NCBI GenBank assembly: GCA_946184925.1
Contig: CAMHHL010000007.1
Location: 1 to 52,699, forward strand
DNA length: 52,699 nucleotides
Origin: an uncultured Clostridia bacterium
Lineage (GTDB): Bacteria > Bacillota > Clostridia > Oscillospirales > Acutalibacteraceae
Reading direction: 5' to 3'
This document shows positions 1 through 8,063 of this stretch, in pieces; position 1 is the first letter of the stretch, and each line of letters opens with the position of its first letter. Position numbers and translations under genes: made by a program. The notes beneath the pieces are model-generated. The model saw nothing but the letters and a program-made list of their open reading frames with translations, did no database searches and was not told where the DNA came from.

Positions 1-14
1 AACTTTGTTTTCAT
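1..14 (-). CDS. 5' end of an unidentified gene (partial)
   Basis: An ATG at 14-12 on the minus strand is preceded by a perfect AGGAGGT ribosome site at 21-27. Only the first residues (M-K-T-K) lie inside the window, so the product cannot be named. A long untranslated leader and a good promoter precede it. The start is convincing because of the ribosome site; the function is unknown. Confidence 0.6.
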
Positions 15-357
15 AAATTTACCTCCTGTGCGCGCAAAGCGCAATTGAGAATTTTGATTGAGGATTGAGAGCCGCTTGGGGAGGCTGAGATTCTGACCTT
101 TTCAGCCGTCCGTACCGAGAACCGGCGAGCGCTCAAGCTCAATATCATAAAAAGATTTGCAAGCAATATGTGGGAATCCGCGGCTGTTTCCCGCCTGACC
201 TCGGGAGAGAAGCTGCACGATAAGCCCTGCAAATGAATAATGAATGCTGAAAGGCGCATTCTGTGCGGAGGCGTTCCCCCGCCTGTTATTCATTGTCGAA
301 CCTTGGTTCAACACCCCTCGGCTCCGGATAAATCCATATATTTACCCACAATTATTT
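15..357 (-). other. Long 5' leader with hairpins; no gene recognised
   Basis: This stretch lies between the promoter at 366-395 and the ATG at 14, giving about 340 nt of leader. It has several local inverted repeats: GTTGAACC/GGTTCGAC near 294-312, GAATGC/GCATTC near 242-262, and GAATAATGAATG against GTTATTCATTG across about 50 nt (234-297). Near the gene it carries degenerate ATTGAG-type short repeats (44-70). Short open frames here have no ribosome site and no protein-like composition. I could not match it to a riboswitch class; it may be a structured leader or decayed intergenic repeats. Confidence 0.4.
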
Positions 358-365
358 ACCGTAAC

Positions 366-395
366 ATTATACTATAATTTAGCAAAATTTTTCAA
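366..395 (-). promoter_or_regulatory. Sigma-A promoter for the leftward gene at the window edge
   Basis: On the minus strand, TTGAAA (395-390) and TATAAT (371-366) are separated by 18 bp. Transcription would start near 359. Confidence 0.6.
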
Positions 396-542
396 CCCAT
401 TTGGAGAATTTTATGGTTAATTTTTATTTTTTGTGATAATCTCCAATTATAAGGCGCACATTTTGTGTAGAAATTACAAAAAGTATTGTTGTGCATAGAA
501 AAGCATCGCGAATATGTCGCCAAGACTTTGAAAACACAAACA

Positions 543-569
543 CAAAACCGCCGGGTTGAGTCCGGCGGT
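543..569 (-). terminator. Intrinsic terminator of the sigma-factor gene
   Basis: An 8-bp GC-rich stem (ACCGCCGG at 547-554 against CCGGCGGT at 562-569) is followed on the minus strand by TTTTGTGTTT. It lies directly behind the stop codon at 573. Confidence 0.8.
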
Positions 570-572
570 GGG

Positions 573-1133
573 TTACTTCCTGAGCTTACGCTTGATTTTC
601 TGGAGAAGGTTGTCAACCTGCTTCGATGTGCTGCCGGTTTCCTCCGCAATCTCGCGGTATGAATAGCCCTGAGTGTACATGTCAAAAACGAGACGTTCTT
701 CCTCGGTTAGAGTTTTGCGAACGTGGTCAAACAAGGTTTGCAGATATTCGCGCTCGAGCACAAAGTCCTCGACATTCTGAGCGTCGTCGAGGGTATCTCT
801 GATGTCGTCAATCGGAACAACAAGAGATGCGCGGCTCTTGGAATTACCCTTCTTGAGTATATCGTTGAAGCGGTTGCGCACGCATTTGACGGCGTAGTTC
901 TTGAAGGAAGCTCCGCAGCCTTCGTTATATGTTCTGGCGGCATGCAGGAACGCGAGCATTCCCTCCTGAACGAAATCCTGAGTTTCATAGCCGTCAAGGC
1001 GGTAGTTTGTGCTCAGTGAATAGATGAGCTTGATATATCGTAGGGAAATCTCCTCAAACGCGCTTTCGTCGCCTTTTGCCGTAAGCGCGGCGAGCGTCGC
1101 GTCGGTCAGACCGGCGTATTTACTTATGCTCAT
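573..1133 (-). CDS. RNA polymerase sigma factor, SigH-like
   Basis: A 186-residue sigma-70 family protein. Region 2 is visible as DFVQEGMLAFLHAARTY, and region 4 has a helix-turn-helix (YSYREIAEETGSTSKQVDN) at the C-terminus; there is no region 1.1 or 3. Size and order match the Spo0H/SigH group of low-GC Gram-positives, which serves early sporulation or stationary-phase genes, but a related alternative factor cannot be excluded. I chose ATG 1133: AGGTGGTGA lies just upstream, whereas the upstream in-frame ATG at 1151 sits about 9 nt from a TATAAT at 1165-1160 and would be almost leaderless. Monocistronic, ended by the hairpin at 543-569. Confidence 0.8.
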   Translation of the reverse strand: MSISKYAGLTDATLAALTAKGDESAFEEISLRYIKLIYSLSTNYRLDGYETQDFVQEGMLAFLHAARTYNEGCGASFKNYAVKCVRNRFNDILKKGNSKSRASLVVPIDDIRDTLDDAQNVEDFVLEREYLQTLFDHVRKTLTEEERLVFDMYTQGYSYREIAEETGSTSKQVDNLLQKIKRKLRK

Positions 1134-1242
1134 TGCTGTCACCACCTTCATATCTTATTATTATATCACATAATTTTTGATAAAACTACATTTTAGCGCA
1201 AATTATTTTGGGAAAATTCTTGATAAAATCCGCGAACGCTAC

Positions 1243-1271
1243 TTGTAAAACATTCGTTCCTGTGATATAAT
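1243..1271 (+). promoter_or_regulatory. Sigma-A promoter of the comM-like gene
   Basis: TTGTAA (1243-1248), 17-bp spacer, TATAAT (1266-1271). It lies about 40 bp before the ATG at 1310. Confidence 0.7.
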
Positions 1272-1309
1272 CATAAAAGAACATCGGTTCGAAGAAATGA
1301 GGTGCGGTT

Positions 1310-2839
1310 ATGGTAGTAAAATGTAACAGCTTTGGATTGTTCGGGATTGACAGCTATCCCGTGGAGGTTGAGGCTTCGCTCTCGCGCGGTACAGCCGCGT
1401 TTGATATTGTCGGACTTCCGGATACAGCCGTCAAGGAAAGCCGCGACAGAGTGCGCGACGCGTTCCGCAACTGCGGCTTTGAGTTCCCGATTTCACGAAT
1501 TGTGATTAATCTTGCTCCTGCCGACACCAAAAAGGAAGGTCCCATCTATGACCTGCCGATTTTCATGGCTCTGCTCAAGGCTACCGGCAATCTGAACGCT
1601 AAGTTTGACGACTGCGCGTTCCTCGGTGAGCTGAGCCTTTCGGGCGACGTCAGACCGGTGAACGGTATTCTTCCGATGACGATAAAAGCGAAGGAGTGCG
1701 GAATTAAGCACCTCTTTGTTCCTGCCGAGAACGCCGCCGAGGGCGCAGTGATAGCCGGAATCAATGTCTATCCTGTCTCGAGCGTGTATCAGCTCTTCAT
1801 GCACTTCCGCGGAGTTGAGGAGATTGCCCCGGCTGTCGCGTCAAACGAGAGCGAAAACGCTTTCACCGTTATGCCGGACTTTTCCCAGGTCAAGGGACAG
1901 TACGAGGTCAAGCGTGCGCTCGAAATCGCAGCCGCAGGCGGTCATAATGTGCTTTTCATTGGACCTCCCGGCTCCGGCAAGAGCATGCTCGCCAAGCGCG
2001 TGCCCGGGATTCTGCCCGATATGACCTTTGACGAGATTATCGAAACCACCAAGGTGCATTCAATCGCAGGAACGCTCCCCAAGGGCGCTCCGCTGATAAA
2101 AACAAGACCGTTCCGCTCGCCGCACCACACTGTTTCGCCTGTTGCACTCAGCGGCGGCGGTGTGAACGTTAAGCCGGGCGAGGTGTCGCTCGCCAATAAC
2201 GGCGTGCTCTTTCTCGACGAGCTGCCGGAATTCGCGCGCAAGACTATGGAGGTTCTGCGCCAGCCGCTCGAGGACGGCGTTGTGACTGTATCGAGGGCAA
2301 GCGGAAAGTTCACCTATCCTTGCAATATCATGCTCATCGCGGCAATGAATCCGTGTCCGTGCGGATATTTTAACCATCCAAAGCGCCGATGCACCTGCTC
2401 CGAAAGCCAGATTAAAAAGTATCTCAACCGCGTCTCGGGGCCGCTGATTGACCGCTTTGACATTCAGGTTGAGGTTCCGCCCGTTGACTATGACGACCTG
2501 ACCTCGAAGAGCGAGGGAGAGCCCTCTGCCGACATCAAGGTTCGCGTTAACAAGGCGCGTGAAATCCAGACCGAGCGCTACAAAAACTCCGCAACCACCT
2601 GCAACGCGCGCATAAGTGACGCAGAGTTTGAAAAGTACTGTCAAATCTCGCGCGAGGCGGACGAGCTATTGAAGAACGCATTTGAGACGATGGGGCTTTC
2701 GGCGAGAGCCTACAACAGAATCCTCAAAGTAGCGAGGACGATTGCCGACCTTTCGGGCAGCGAGAACATCGAGCTCACTCACGTTGCCGAGGCGGTTCAG
2801 TACCGCAGCCTCGACCGGAAGTATTGGAATAAGCTTTGA
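1310..2839 (+). CDS. comM: ComM/YifB family Mg-chelatase-like AAA+ ATPase
   Basis: A 509-residue protein of normal length for YifB/ComM. The N-terminal ChlI-like domain (about 1-180) carries the typical GLPDTAVKESRDRVR block. The AAA+ core has Walker A GPPGSGKS (about 218-225) and Walker B VLFLDEL (about 300-306), followed by a Cys cluster CPCG...CTC (about 348-362). A Mg-chelatase C-terminal domain ends the protein. In Proteobacteria ComM is a hexameric helicase promoting branch migration during natural transformation; the role in Clostridia is less clear. GAGGTG precedes the ATG. It converges on the phage-like cluster and shares a terminator with it. Confidence 0.92.
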   Translation: MVVKCNSFGLFGIDSYPVEVEASLSRGTAAFDIVGLPDTAVKESRDRVRDAFRNCGFEFPISRIVINLAPADTKKEGPIYDLPIFMALLKATGNLNAKFDDCAFLGELSLSGDVRPVNGILPMTIKAKECGIKHLFVPAENAAEGAVIAGINVYPVSSVYQLFMHFRGVEEIAPAVASNESENAFTVMPDFSQVKGQYEVKRALEIAAAGGHNVLFIGPPGSGKSMLAKRVPGILPDMTFDEIIETTKVHSIAGTLPKGAPLIKTRPFRSPHHTVSPVALSGGGVNVKPGEVSLANNGVLFLDELPEFARKTMEVLRQPLEDGVVTVSRASGKFTYPCNIMLIAAMNPCPCGYFNHPKRRCTCSESQIKKYLNRVSGPLIDRFDIQVEVPPVDYDDLTSKSEGEPSADIKVRVNKAREIQTERYKNSATTCNARISDAEFEKYCQISREADELLKNAFETMGLSARAYNRILKVARTIADLSGSENIELTHVAEAVQYRSLDRKYWNKL

Positions 2840-2910
2840 GTAACCGCTGATTACTTCGCGCCTAACAACTACGCAACCGAATTAATCAGAATCTTTTTAA
2901 TAAACATAAC

Positions 2911-2938
2911 AAACCGCGCAGCAAAACTGCGCGGTTTT
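2911..2938. terminator. Bidirectional terminator between comM and the phage-like cluster
   Basis: An 11-bp perfect stem (AAACCGCGCAG at 2911-2921 against CTGCGCGGTTT at 2928-2938) with a T-run on both strands. It serves the convergent comM gene and the last phage-like gene, whose stop is at 2946. Confidence 0.85.
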
Positions 2939-2945
2939 ATCATTG

Positions 2946-3407
2946 TTATCTGAAAATAGTCAGGACATACTGGGAATAGTTCTCATTGAGGTTGAGGAAC
3001 ACTCCGTTCTCCGCCTGCGTGCTTTCGCAGAGATAGATGTCATTGCCCTCAATTCTCAGCCCTGCGGACGCGCCCTGACGCGTCGCGACGCCGCTGTTGA
3101 CATAAACAACCGAGCCGGAGACCTTCACGGGCGGCGCACCGATTTTGGAAGCGATGACAAGCGATGGCGCGAAATCGAGGTGAACGACGGTGTTCTCGTT
3201 CCCTGTTCCGTAGGCAATCATCGTGATGAACGGCTGCGAAATATACGCCTTTTCGTCAGCAGTGAGGTGTCGCGCGGTATCATTGACATGACCGCCGAGA
3301 ACGTTGTCGATTATCACATTGTCGGAGACGAAATCGGTTCTCTTGGGACGGTCGGTCTCGAGCCACTGATTAAGCCCGAGATTTGTTGTTCTGTTTGTTG
3401 ATGACAT
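2946..3407 (-). CDS. Short tail-fibre-like / C-terminal structural protein
   Basis: 153 residues, last gene of the phage-like cluster and immediately after the gpI-like gene, the position of a tail fibre. The N-terminus (NLGLNQWLETDRPKRTDF) resembles the baseplate-anchoring segment seen in small fibre proteins of Clostridial prophages. The rest is beta-rich without a visible receptor-binding repeat. It is very short for a fibre, and no chaperone gene follows. Start ATG 3407 is preceded by AAGGAAGG. The assignment rests mainly on position. Confidence 0.6.
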   Translation of the reverse strand: MSSTNRTTNLGLNQWLETDRPKRTDFVSDNVIIDNVLGGHVNDTARHLTADEKAYISQPFITMIAYGTGNENTVVHLDFAPSLVIASKIGAPPVKVSGSVVYVNSGVATRQGASAGLRIEGNDIYLCESTQAENGVFLNLNENYSQYVLTIFR

Positions 3408-3419
3408 TATTACCTTCCT

Positions 3420-3983
3420 TTACAAATTATTCAGCTGAGCCCATGTGTAATTGTTGCTGTCAAACTCGGCGTATGTGCCGACGAGAGCGTCGAGCTCACT
3501 CCATGTTTTTCCGCCGAAATATACGTTACACCTGATGTGAGCCGGGACAAACTTCGTGACCTCGTTGATAATCCACGCCTTGTCACGCGAGTTGTAAGAG
3601 CCGCCGATGCTGACGGAGACCGTCTGCAGCGTGGGCATTTCGGTGACGGTGTAATCCGTCACGCCGAGACTTTGCATAATCTTGTCAAAGCCGTCAAGGG
3701 TGAAGTCCGACTCGCCGATTGAGTTTCTGAGCATGAGCATATTGCGCCTGTCGGTGATTGAATAGTCGGTTCTCGGGCTGCCGAACACCTTCTCGCGCAG
3801 CTCGATTCCGTATGTCTCGGCAGTAGAAAGAAAGCACTCGCGCAGCACCGCGTCGAGATTCTCCCTGTGCGCGTCGAGGGCGGCGGCATAGGCGCTGAGC
3901 TCATTGTGGACATTGGTTCCGGGCTCGAGGTTGTAGATATCCGTCGGCAGGAGCTTTGTAACCATTGATTCAAGCGCGTTCAT
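3420..3983 (-). CDS. Baseplate gpI/XkdU-like protein (DUF2313 type)
   Basis: 187 residues. It begins with LLPTDIYNLEPGTNVHNELSAY-type sequence (the pattern LLP...Y.L..G..V..EL.A), characteristic of YmfQ/XkdU proteins that follow baseplate J and precede the fibre in Mu-like phages. The central part carries NMLMLRNSIGESDFTLDGFDK-like sequence typical of the family. The product is expected at the distal tail linking the baseplate wedge to the fibre. Its ATG (3983) overlaps the gpJ stop by one base (TGATG) and has GGGAGG upstream, so translation is coupled. Confidence 0.8.
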   Translation of the reverse strand: MNALESMVTKLLPTDIYNLEPGTNVHNELSAYAAALDAHRENLDAVLRECFLSTAETYGIELREKVFGSPRTDYSITDRRNMLMLRNSIGESDFTLDGFDKIMQSLGVTDYTVTEMPTLQTVSVSIGGSYNSRDKAWIINEVTKFVPAHIRCNVYFGGKTWSELDALVGTYAEFDSNNYTWAQLNNL

Positions 3984-5047
3984 CAGGTATCCTCCCTGAT
4001 AAGCAGCGACGCAAGCACGGCGAAGGCGCTGTCATCAATGTCAAAATGAGCATTTTCGCCGTCGAGAAAGCCGTAATCATAAACGCCTTCAACACCGAGA
4101 ATAACCCTGCCGAGCCTGTGCGCGGTTATGCTCTCCCCAACCTCAAGCTGAGAGAAAAACTCGTTGATTGCTGCTGTAACGTCCGACTTGACCGAGAGGA
4201 AGTCGTAGCCGGGCTTCAGCTTGATTTCAATTCCGACGTTAACTCCCACGACGTCCGCGGCATAGACGGTCACTCTGACGTTAAGCTCACGCTGAGAGTT
4301 GATGAGGTTGCTGATTTTCGTAACCGTTGTGCCGGGAACGCGAACGCCGTAGCCGCCGAGATATACGTCAACAGTGCCCACGCCGTCAGCCATCGGTTTG
4401 ACGTTGACCGAGCGGACGTCGTCCGCGGTGAGCGCAAGGCGCTTGTAATAAGCGGCGTTGGTGCCGTTGTCAATTGTGACGTAGCTGTCCAGCACTCTCT
4501 TGCGGAGATGCTCGTCGCTCTCGGCATCGGCTCCTCCGGAAAACGCTGCGGCGTTCGCAACCCTGTCAATTCCGGGAACATCTGTGACAATCAGCGAGAT
4601 TGTATTCGCAGCAACGTTTCCGGCTTCTCCGCCTGTTTCTGCGGTACACCTCACTCCGACTGAGTATGAGCCGGCGTTGAGTGTGACGTCGGCGTCGGTC
4701 AGGAAACGTATGTAGGCGTTGCCTGACGTCGCGACAACGGTTCCGGCAGGGATAGTCACGTTTTCCGCCGAAAGCTCGTTGACGGAAAATCTGACGGTTC
4801 CGCTTGCCTTGGAAGCCTTGCGGCGCGAAAGTCCCCTGTCCGCGGCGTGCATCGAGAGATACTCGCCCGAGGCAGTGGCAACAAACATCTGACGGCGGAG
4901 AAACTCCAGGTTGACCTCGCTGTTATAAATCTCACCGGCGAGCAGCTTCATTCTGATGTCGGTGTCGGAAAGCTCGGGCACCTTGTAACCCGAGAGCTCG
5001 GTGTATTTGTCCTTCATTCTGTTCAAGATTGCTTCATAGCTATCCAT
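3983..5047 (-). CDS. Baseplate J-like protein (gpJ/XkdT)
   Basis: 354 residues, matching the usual 350-390 of XkdT/gpJ. The N-terminus has the conserved run ending in ATASGEYLSMHAADRGL, and the centre has the ADAESDEHLRKRVLDSY block of the Baseplate_J family. In contractile tails this protein forms the wedge around the hub. It is intact. AGGTGAG precedes ATG 5047, and the start overlaps the end of the gp25-like gene by 8 bases. Confidence 0.9.
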   Translation of the reverse strand: MDSYEAILNRMKDKYTELSGYKVPELSDTDIRMKLLAGEIYNSEVNLEFLRRQMFVATASGEYLSMHAADRGLSRRKASKASGTVRFSVNELSAENVTIPAGTVVATSGNAYIRFLTDADVTLNAGSYSVGVRCTAETGGEAGNVAANTISLIVTDVPGIDRVANAAAFSGGADAESDEHLRKRVLDSYVTIDNGTNAAYYKRLALTADDVRSVNVKPMADGVGTVDVYLGGYGVRVPGTTVTKISNLINSQRELNVRVTVYAADVVGVNVGIEIKLKPGYDFLSVKSDVTAAINEFFSQLEVGESITAHRLGRVILGVEGVYDYGFLDGENAHFDIDDSAFAVLASLLIREDT

Positions 5048-5384
5048 AATATCTCACCTCTGCATCATATTGGTTATAATCATTCGAAAGCGTCACGTGA
5101 ATCAACGAATAAAACGGAGTTTTCTCTATCGAGCGGACGCGGCAGTAAAAGTCGCTGTTTACAAGGTTTTCGTTAATCATCGACTCGACTGTGCTCCCGG
5201 AGAGACTTGAAATGTCGCGGTTGAGCTCGCCGAAAAATCCGAGCTCCCTGTCGTAAGGGAAACAGCCCTTTGTAACCTTGAGCCCTATGTTGAGCTGTTG
5301 GATAAGCTCCAGGGCTCCTGTAACGAGCGACGGCTGACCGTTCTCGAGGATTACGGTGTCGGCGCCCCGGATTTCAACGTCCAT
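5040..5384 (-). CDS. Baseplate gp25/XkdS-like wedge protein (gpW family)
   Basis: 114 residues, typical for the gpW/gp25 family. The segment ENGQPSLVTGALELIQQL and the later FPYDRELG block resemble XkdS. In myophages the protein joins the sheath end to the baseplate wedge, which makes it notable here because no sheath gene is recognisable. ATG 5384 follows the spike stop with a TAATG overlap, indicating coupled translation. Confidence 0.8.
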   Translation of the reverse strand: MDVEIRGADTVILENGQPSLVTGALELIQQLNIGLKVTKGCFPYDRELGFFGELNRDISSLSGSTVESMINENLVNSDFYCRVRSIEKTPFYSLIHVTLSNDYNQYDAEVRYYG

Positions 5385-5719
5385 TACTCCACTCTCCTTC
5401 CGTTGATATACACATAGCCGTCGTTCTTGAGGGCAATTGTCGCCCCACCCTCGGAGCGGAGCATCAATTCGCCCGGAGAAAGCTCCTCTGACGGACTTAT
5501 TGCGCCCAGGTATATGTTTTCCCTGCCGGCGGAGATAACCACCGTCTCGGCGCCCACAGGCGGCAAAGAAACGATTCCGTAGGGTGCGACGGCAGGGATT
5601 GACGAATATTCGCTTGAAGCACTGACCTGAAGCCTGCCGCCGGACGAGAGCTTGACGCTCCCCTTCTCCGCCGGCTGCTCTGAAATTGAGTTTTTTGTTA
5701 CGTAATTAAGTATCCACAT
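5384..5719 (-). CDS. Baseplate spike / gpV-like OB-fold protein
   Basis: 111 residues. The central stretch (YGIVSLPPVGAETVVIS) reads as the gpV/gp5 OB-fold, followed by the PGELMLRSEGGATIALKNDG motif common at the C-terminal needle of phage spike proteins (ending YINGRRVE). It would form the membrane-piercing tip below the gpD-like hub. I chose ATG 5719 (AAGGT just upstream); it overlaps the preceding gene by 14 bases. Shorter than gpV of P2 and lacking a long needle. Confidence 0.75.
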   Translation of the reverse strand: MWILNYVTKNSISEQPAEKGSVKLSSGGRLQVSASSEYSSIPAVAPYGIVSLPPVGAETVVISAGRENIYLGAISPSEELSPGELMLRSEGGATIALKNDGYVYINGRRVE

Positions 5720-6650
5720 TTGTACCTTCCTTTCTGAGACGGAGCGTTGTAAACTCTCCGCCGGAGCCGAGCCTGTAGAATATGCTGCTGACATAAAGTC
5801 CCCGGCGTTCGCCGAGCCTGCTGTTGCGAACCTCCGCCGCCGCTCCGAGAGCGTCGGTTATTCTCCCGGGGACAGTCAGCGTAATCTCATAGGAAGCCTT
5901 GCGGGCGTTATTGAGCATTATAACGGCGATGTCGTCCTCGTTGTTGTTAAGGGACGCGTCATAGTAACGACGCGCGACAACTCCGCGCGACAAGGCTTCC
6001 TCGTCCCTGACTGCAAAATCGTAACTGCTGCCCTCCTCAACCTTGACGCAGACCTCGGAGAGAAGTTTGCATCTTCTTGTATTTTCTTTTATAGAAATAT
6101 ACTTCCTCTCTCCCCTATCTGAGAACACGAGATGTTCGCGGTGCTCCCGGGAATTGATATATACTATCCCGGTCGACGATATTCTCGGAGAGCCTCCGAA
6201 GGACTTGCGGCAGAATTTTTCGAGAACCTGCCACTCGGTCATTCCCTTTGGCACGATGAATCGGCGCTTTACAACGGCGTTCTCTCCCTTGAAGTCCGCA
6301 AAGCCGTAGGGTTTCAAATGACGCTCGAAGATTACGGAAGCGGAAGGGTGGTTATAGCAGACAGGCTTCGCCTCATTGTCGAGCAAGAGCGCCGCCATGC
6401 TTCGTGCGGCAAGCCTTGTGCATATGCTTTCGCGGCTGATTATAGTCATCTGCTCGTCGATAACGCCCCTGAAAAAGAGCTTTGCGCCGTCGTAGGCTTC
6501 AATTGTTGTCAGCTCGGGCAATTCATCCCATGGAAAAACAACGCTCAAATCGTCCGCCGGAACGTTCTCCTCGCTGTTGAAGGTCATAGAGACCGGGTTT
6601 GTGAGAGTATGAGAATCTCCGTTTATATCGGTGAGGATAAAGGTCAGCAC
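5706..6650 (-). CDS. Tail hub protein, XkdQ/gpD-like
   Basis: 314 residues, near the usual length of XkdQ. The N-terminal half is a beta-rich hub domain (ADDLSVVFPWDELPELTTIE, then AKLFFRGVIDEQ), the centre has the EWQVLEKFCRKSFGGSPRIS stretch, and the C-terminus carries the EVRNSRLGERRGLYVSSI part found in late-control gpD/XkdQ. The start is GTG 6650 with AAGGTGAG directly upstream; it overlaps the LysM-gene stop by 7 bases. It sits between the LysM protein and the spike, as in PBSX. Confidence 0.8.
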   Translation of the reverse strand: MLTFILTDINGDSHTLTNPVSMTFNSEENVPADDLSVVFPWDELPELTTIEAYDGAKLFFRGVIDEQMTIISRESICTRLAARSMAALLLDNEAKPVCYNHPSASVIFERHLKPYGFADFKGENAVVKRRFIVPKGMTEWQVLEKFCRKSFGGSPRISSTGIVYINSREHREHLVFSDRGERKYISIKENTRRCKLLSEVCVKVEEGSSYDFAVRDEEALSRGVVARRYYDASLNNNEDDIAVIMLNNARKASYEITLTVPGRITDALGAAAEVRNSRLGERRGLYVSSIFYRLGSGGEFTTLRLRKEGTNVDT

Positions 6651-7162
6651 AATCTCACCTTACTTCCCTGAGCGAGTTCGTCAACGCGTTTGATTTCGGG
6701 GTTAAGCGCAACAAGCTCATCTATTCCGACCGAGTACATAAACGAGATGTCCCACAGAGTTTCGGAGCCGACTACCATATGATAATATTTTTCTTTTTCG
6801 GAATTATTCTTACTGCAATCCTCCACGAATTCAAAACTGTATGTAATGAGCTCCGGGGTCGGTTCGCAAGTGAGCTCCAGACTCTTGAAGAAGGCGTAGA
6901 ACGGTTTCATATCAGGCAGACACAGCACGCCGCTGTCGAGCCCTGCCTGGAGTTTCAGAAGCCTTGTGTACTGATAAATACAATCCTCGCCCTTGAGCTG
7001 ACCGGTGCCGGAAACTGTCCTGCGCCTTGTGCCGAAGCCGCTGAGAACGGTGCTACCTCCGGCGACGTCGCTCTCGGAATACCGGTGAGATTTTGTGATT
7101 TTGAGGGTTTCGGGGTTATGCTCCCACGAATAGCCTTTGAATCTGATTATTGACGGATTCAT
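6644..7162 (-). CDS. XkdP-like hub protein with C-terminal LysM domain
   Basis: 172 residues. The N-terminal part begins with IIRFKGYSWEHNPETLKIT, typical of XkdP/gp53-type proteins. The C-terminus (about 125-172) is a LysM-like domain: YYHMVVGSETLWDISFMYSV, then ALNPEI. In PBSX the XkdP homologue follows the tape measure; here only a 39-residue frame precedes it. ATG 7162 overlaps the preceding stop (TGATG); an in-frame GTG directly before it is less likely. Confidence 0.8.
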   Translation of the reverse strand: MNPSIIRFKGYSWEHNPETLKITKSHRYSESDVAGGSTVLSGFGTRRRTVSGTGQLKGEDCIYQYTRLLKLQAGLDSGVLCLPDMKPFYAFFKSLELTCEPTPELITYSFEFVEDCSKNNSEKEKYYHMVVGSETLWDISFMYSVGIDELVALNPEIKRVDELAQGSKVRLC

Positions 7163-7281
7163 CACGACTCAGCCTCCTGTTCCTCGGTAAGCGCTCTGCT
7201 GTAGCGGCGGCTGTCCTGCTCAAAAATCTCGCTGATTTCCTGAGCGCGCTCTGTCACCTCTGCTAAATAATCATTCGTCAA
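7162..7281 (-). CDS. 39-residue helical peptide at the tape-measure position
   Basis: A short frame starting with TTG at 7281, nine bases after an AAGGAGGT-like site, and ending in TGA at 7164-7162 that overlaps the next ATG. The peptide is strongly charged and predicted helical (core LAEVTERAQEISEIFEQDSR), with no membrane segment. Between connector/tube-like genes and the LysM hub a tape-measure gene would be expected. This may be a relic, a mini tape measure or a small assembly factor. The coupling at both ends argues that it is translated. Confidence 0.6.
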   Translation of the reverse strand: MTNDYLAEVTERAQEISEIFEQDSRRYSRALTEEQEAES

Positions 7282-7639
7282 GCTGCTCTACCTCCTTTTC
7301 TGCCGAAACAATCTCAACCCTGCAATTGAGTCCTCCCGATGTATCGCGTGTGAAGCTCACGGCGTTGACATTGCAACCGCGGTAAACAGTCCTGCTGCTG
7401 TTTGAAATAACCGAGAGCTCAAAATCTCTGCCGAAGTCGGGAGCGGCTGCGGTAAAGATTGTAAGAATTATTTTGTTCTCCTCGGATTCGGAATATGAAG
7501 CCCACGGCTCGTCGGTGAGAATCTCGCGGCAATACTTTGCCGAAGCGCTTGTATCGGTGGTGATGTCGGTAACGCCGCCGAGCGGCTCGCCGTTGAGCAG
7601 TATTGTCAAATCCGCGTTTACGGGAAATACCTTATTCAT
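7271..7639 (-). CDS. Small beta-rich phage protein, possibly tube-like
   Basis: 122 residues from ATG 7639 (GAGGTGG upstream), overlapping the previous gene by 8 bases. The sequence is beta-strand rich, with LTILLNGEPLGGVTDIT near the N-terminus and NVNAVSFTRD later. This recalls the single-barrel fold of tail-tube/initiator proteins, but no family signature can be asserted by eye. By order it sits where the tube gene would be. A further connector or tail-terminator is an alternative. Confidence 0.5.
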   Translation of the reverse strand: MNKVFPVNADLTILLNGEPLGGVTDITTDTSASAKYCREILTDEPWASYSESEENKIILTIFTAAAPDFGRDFELSVISNSSRTVYRGCNVNAVSFTRDTSGGLNCRVEIVSAEKEVEQLDE

Positions 7640-8063
7640 TCTCCACCTCGCAAAGCAGATACGAAATGCTCGCGACAACATCTCTGTAGACAGACAGGTT
7701 CTTGTTGTCATAGGCTATTCCGGAAATCGAGATATCCTGAATATAGCCCTCCGAATCGGCGTCCCTGAGCTCGTCGCTGAGCTCGAGAGCCTTGAGCGAG
7801 AGCGCCTCGCCGCCTGCGGAGCAGGGAGCATGGAGAGTTACGCGCATGTCGGCGGAGTACAAATCACCCTTGAGGCCGTTTGAGCAAACGCCGCCGATAA
7901 AACACTTGCGGCGGCTGACGGCACCGACGCTCACAACCGCCAAAAAGCCGTCGAGCGGAATCCTTGCCGGTGAACCTCTGTACGCCTTGACAAAGCTCAT
8001 TTCGCTGAGCCCGGACTTCGCGCCTCTTATCAAGTTTTCTGCAATTTCGTTAATACTGTTCAT
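7632..8063 (-). CDS. Tail-terminator/neck-like phage protein
   Basis: 143 residues from ATG 8063 with GGAGGATG just upstream. It lies after two connector genes and before the tube-like gene, the usual position of a tail terminator or completion protein. Mixed alpha/beta sequence with an N-terminal helix (MNSINEIAENLIRGAK) and a conserved-looking FLAVVSVGAVSRRK strand. Family not recognised; the call is positional. It overlaps both neighbours. Confidence 0.55.
   Translation of the reverse strand: MNSINEIAENLIRGAKSGLSEMSFVKAYRGSPARIPLDGFLAVVSVGAVSRRKCFIGGVCSNGLKGDLYSADMRVTLHAPCSAGGEALSLKALELSDELRDADSEGYIQDISISGIAYDNKNLSVYRDVVASISYLLCEVENE

Noticed and set aside
15..314. SRP RNA (GGTCAGG...CAGCC segment) or a coding gene in the leader
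   Set aside because: The GGTCAGGC/CAGCC similarity to SRP domain IV lacks the full tetraloop and loop sequence and the Alu part; the 70-82-codon frames lack ribosome sites.
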